This document shows positions 62,524 to 64,000 of a stretch of DNA of 64,000 nucleotides, one piece after another. The stretch lies in assembly GCA_030027265.1 (NCBI GenBank), contig JASENG010000003.1, forward strand, positions 1 through 64,000. Direction: 5' to 3'. Position 1 is the first letter of the stretch. Each line of letters starts with the position of its first letter. The stretch comes from Lysinibacillus fusiformis. Its GTDB lineage: Bacteria > Bacillota > Bacilli > Bacillales_A > Planococcaceae. The translations under genes and the position numbers were made by a program. The notes beneath the pieces are model-generated. The model was not told where the DNA came from. It ran no database searches and was given only the letters and a program-made list of their open reading frames with translations.

Positions 62524-64000
62524 CTATCCATTCACGATGTCGTCTAAATATGTCCATCGCTCAATTAATCGTTCATACTCTTTATTTAATTCGTCCAATT
62601 TTTCAGTTAGTTGTTGAAGCTTTGTATAATCAGCACCAGCCGTTGAAATTCCTTCTTCAGTCGCTTCAATATCTTCTTCCACTTTGGCGATCAAGTCCGA
62701 AATCGTTTCCCATTCTTTTTGCTCTTTGAATGAAAGCTTTTTCTTCTCACCTTTCGCTTTTTGCGGTTTAGGTTTCTCAACTTTAACTTCTTTAGCTTCC
62801 TCTTTTTGCGTCTGCTGTTGTTTTTCAAGATAATCGCTATAGACATCAAGGCTTTCATCAACGTTCCCTTGTCCATCTAGAATCCACAGCTTTTTCGCGA
62901 TTCGGTCCAGGAAGAAACGGTCATGGGAAATCGTAAGAATCACCCCGGGAAAATGTTCGATAAAGTCCTCGAGAACTCCCAGTGTTTCGATATCCAAATC
63001 ATTTGTAGGCTCGTCCAGCAATAATACGTTTGGTTGTTCCATCAATAAGCGTAATAAATGAAGTCGTTTTCGCTCCCCACCGGATAATTTTCCTATCGGT
63101 GTACCATGACTATGTAGCGGGAATAAAAATCTTTCTAACATCTGTGCGGCAGAATATCGAACCCCTTCTGCATCTGTTATGTCATTGGAAGCTTCGCGAA
63201 TATATTCGATGATGCGTTCATTTTCATTCATTGCAGGGATAACTTGTTTAAAGTGCGCTCTTTTGACAGTGGAACCGACAATCACTTCTCCTGCATCCGG
63301 CTCTAACTCACCAGCAAGGATATTTAGTAAAGTCGATTTTCCGTAGCCATTGGCACCAATAATACCGATGCGGTCTCCTTGTTGCAATAGGAAGTTAAAG
63401 TCCTTTAAGATAACACGCTCGCCAAAAGTTTTTGACAGCTGCTCCCCTTCAATCACTTTCTTGCCAAGACGAGAAGTCGCTAGGGACAATTCCAGGTTAG
63501 CATCGTTTGAACCGCGCTCCATTTTGGAATCTAATTCTTCAAAGCGCTGGATTCTAGCTTTTTGTTTGGTTGTACGTGCTTTTGCTCCTCGGCGAATCCA
63601 TTTCAACTCCGAGCGATAACGATTTCGCATTTTATCCTGAGTTGCAGCATGCATTTCTTCACGAATCGCTCTTGCCTCTAGATAATCTGCGTAATTTCCA
63701 GTATGTCGATACAATGTTTGATTGGCTAACTCATAGATATGCGTAGAAATCTCATCTAAAAAGTAACGATCATGGGTAATGAATATAACCGCACCTTTTA
63801 AACGCATGACCATTTCCTGGAGCCATTCAGTAGATTGAACATCTAAATGGTTTGTAGGCTCATCCAGAAGATAAAGGTCAGCCGGCTCAATTAAAACTTT
63901 CGCTAATGCAACTCGTTTTTGCTGGCCGCCAGATAGAGAAGTTACTTGTCTATCAAACATGTCGATGCCTAATTTTGTAAGCGACTGTTTCGCAAGGGCG
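62524..64000 (-). CDS. yfmR: ABC-F type ATP-binding protein (YfmR/Uup-like), 5' end outside window
   Basis: The frame is open to the right edge, so the N-terminal ATPase domain starts outside. Visible: SLSGGQQKRVALAKVLIEP then DEPTNHLDVQSTEWLQ of the first cassette, an interdomain linker (AATQDKMRNRYRSELKWIRRGA), a complete second cassette with Walker A GANGYGKSTLLN, signature KLSGGERKRLHLLR and DEPTNDLDIETLGVLE, and a C-terminal coiled-coil (about the last 85 residues, EKKKLSFKEQKEWE to LIERWTYLDDI). Such ABC-F proteins act on translating ribosomes; the coiled coil suits YfmR/Uup. Confidence 0.93.
   Translation of the reverse strand, partial: ALAKQSLTKLGIDMFDRQVTSLSGGQQKRVALAKVLIEPADLYLLDEPTNHLDVQSTEWLQEMVMRLKGAVIFITHDRYFLDEISTHIYELANQTLYRHTGNYADYLEARAIREEMHAATQDKMRNRYRSELKWIRRGAKARTTKQKARIQRFEELDSKMERGSNDANLELSLATSRLGKKVIEGEQLSKTFGERVILKDFNFLLQQGDRIGIIGANGYGKSTLLNILAGELEPDAGEVIVGSTVKRAHFKQVIPAMNENERIIEYIREASNDITDAEGVRYSAAQMLERFLFPLHSHGTPIGKLSGGERKRLHLLRLLMEQPNVLLLDEPTNDLDIETLGVLEDFIEHFPGVILTISHDRFFLDRIAKKLWILDGQGNVDESLDVYSDYLEKQQQTQKEEAKEVKVEKPKPQKAKGEKKKLSFKEQKEWETISDLIAKVEEDIEATEEGISTAGADYTKLQQLTEKLDELNKEYERLIERWTYLDDIVNG

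Noticed and set aside
61950..63619. Plus-strand frames opposite the CvfC and ABC-F genes
   Set aside because: They are shadows of strongly coding minus-strand genes.
1..64000. tRNA, rRNA, prophage or insertion sequence
   Set aside because: No transposase, integrase or phage structural gene and no tRNA cloverleaf or CCA end was recognised in the window.

Overview
The window reads as chromosomal DNA of a low-GC Gram-positive spore-former relative (Bacillales; Bacillaceae or Planococcaceae type). Evidence: A+T-rich sequence, strong AGGAGG-type ribosome binding sites with frequent TTG and GTG starts, a T-box leader, a HutP-controlled hut operon with a cre-like box, ECF sigma/anti-sigma pairs, YdaP, CvfC and YfmR-type proteins, and many small GNAT, Nudix, DUF and VanZ/VanW genes. 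The species cannot be fixed from sequence alone. No rRNA or tRNA gene was recognised.

Layout. 1-13 kb is an accessory stretch: a VanW protein, small membrane and secreted proteins, three intact acetyltransferases counting an Eis-type one, a GNAT broken by an in-frame stop, a T-box controlled MFS transporter, a Nudix hydrolase, a kinase-like/zinc-ribbon protein and a 14-copy 51-bp hairpin array. 13-25 kb holds a GrpB protein, a TPR protein, a YdcZ-Crp/Fnr-YdcZ operon, Nudix and alpha/beta hydrolases, a tandemly duplicated structured-RNA candidate, an EamA exporter, a DUF3169/XRE pair, a methyltransferase broken by a short deletion, and a DUF2089/SHOCT-like operon with a decayed third gene. 25-32 kb holds an isolated DnaN paralogue, a lipoprotein, a LysR remnant beside a YbfB/YjiJ-type MFS gene, a tautomerase and a serine hydrolase. 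32-38.6 kb is the histidine-utilisation operon hutP-hutH-hutU-hutI-hutG with its HutP-responsive leader. 38.8-48 kb holds a mechanosensitive-channel-like protein, a PadR operon, a PLP dehydratase, a second alpha/beta hydrolase and an AraC regulator. 48-55.7 kb holds two ECF sigma factor operons; the anti-sigma of the first carries an LCP-like extracellular domain. 56-64 kb holds VOC, GNAT and peptidase E genes, a DUF3796/XRE cluster, YdaP pyruvate oxidase, CvfC and a 5'-cut ABC-F ATPase.

How the parts fit. The best-defined pathway is conversion of histidine to glutamate by HutH, HutU, HutI and HutG, gated by HutP antitermination and probably by catabolite repression. Most other units are one- to three-gene accessory cassettes, each with its own regulator or terminator.

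Non-coding structure is prominent. A family of about 200-bp, AT-rich, palindrome-containing elements occurs at six intergenic sites, five times as head-to-tail pairs with a 240-277 bp period. A family of near-identical terminator hairpins closes several minus-strand genes. Nine genes or fragments carry stops, frameshifts or truncations, which suggests active gene decay in this region. Candidates for undescribed biology are the tandem RNA at 18.5-19.1 kb, the paired intergenic repeats, the 51-bp hairpin array and the LCP-like anti-sigma factor.
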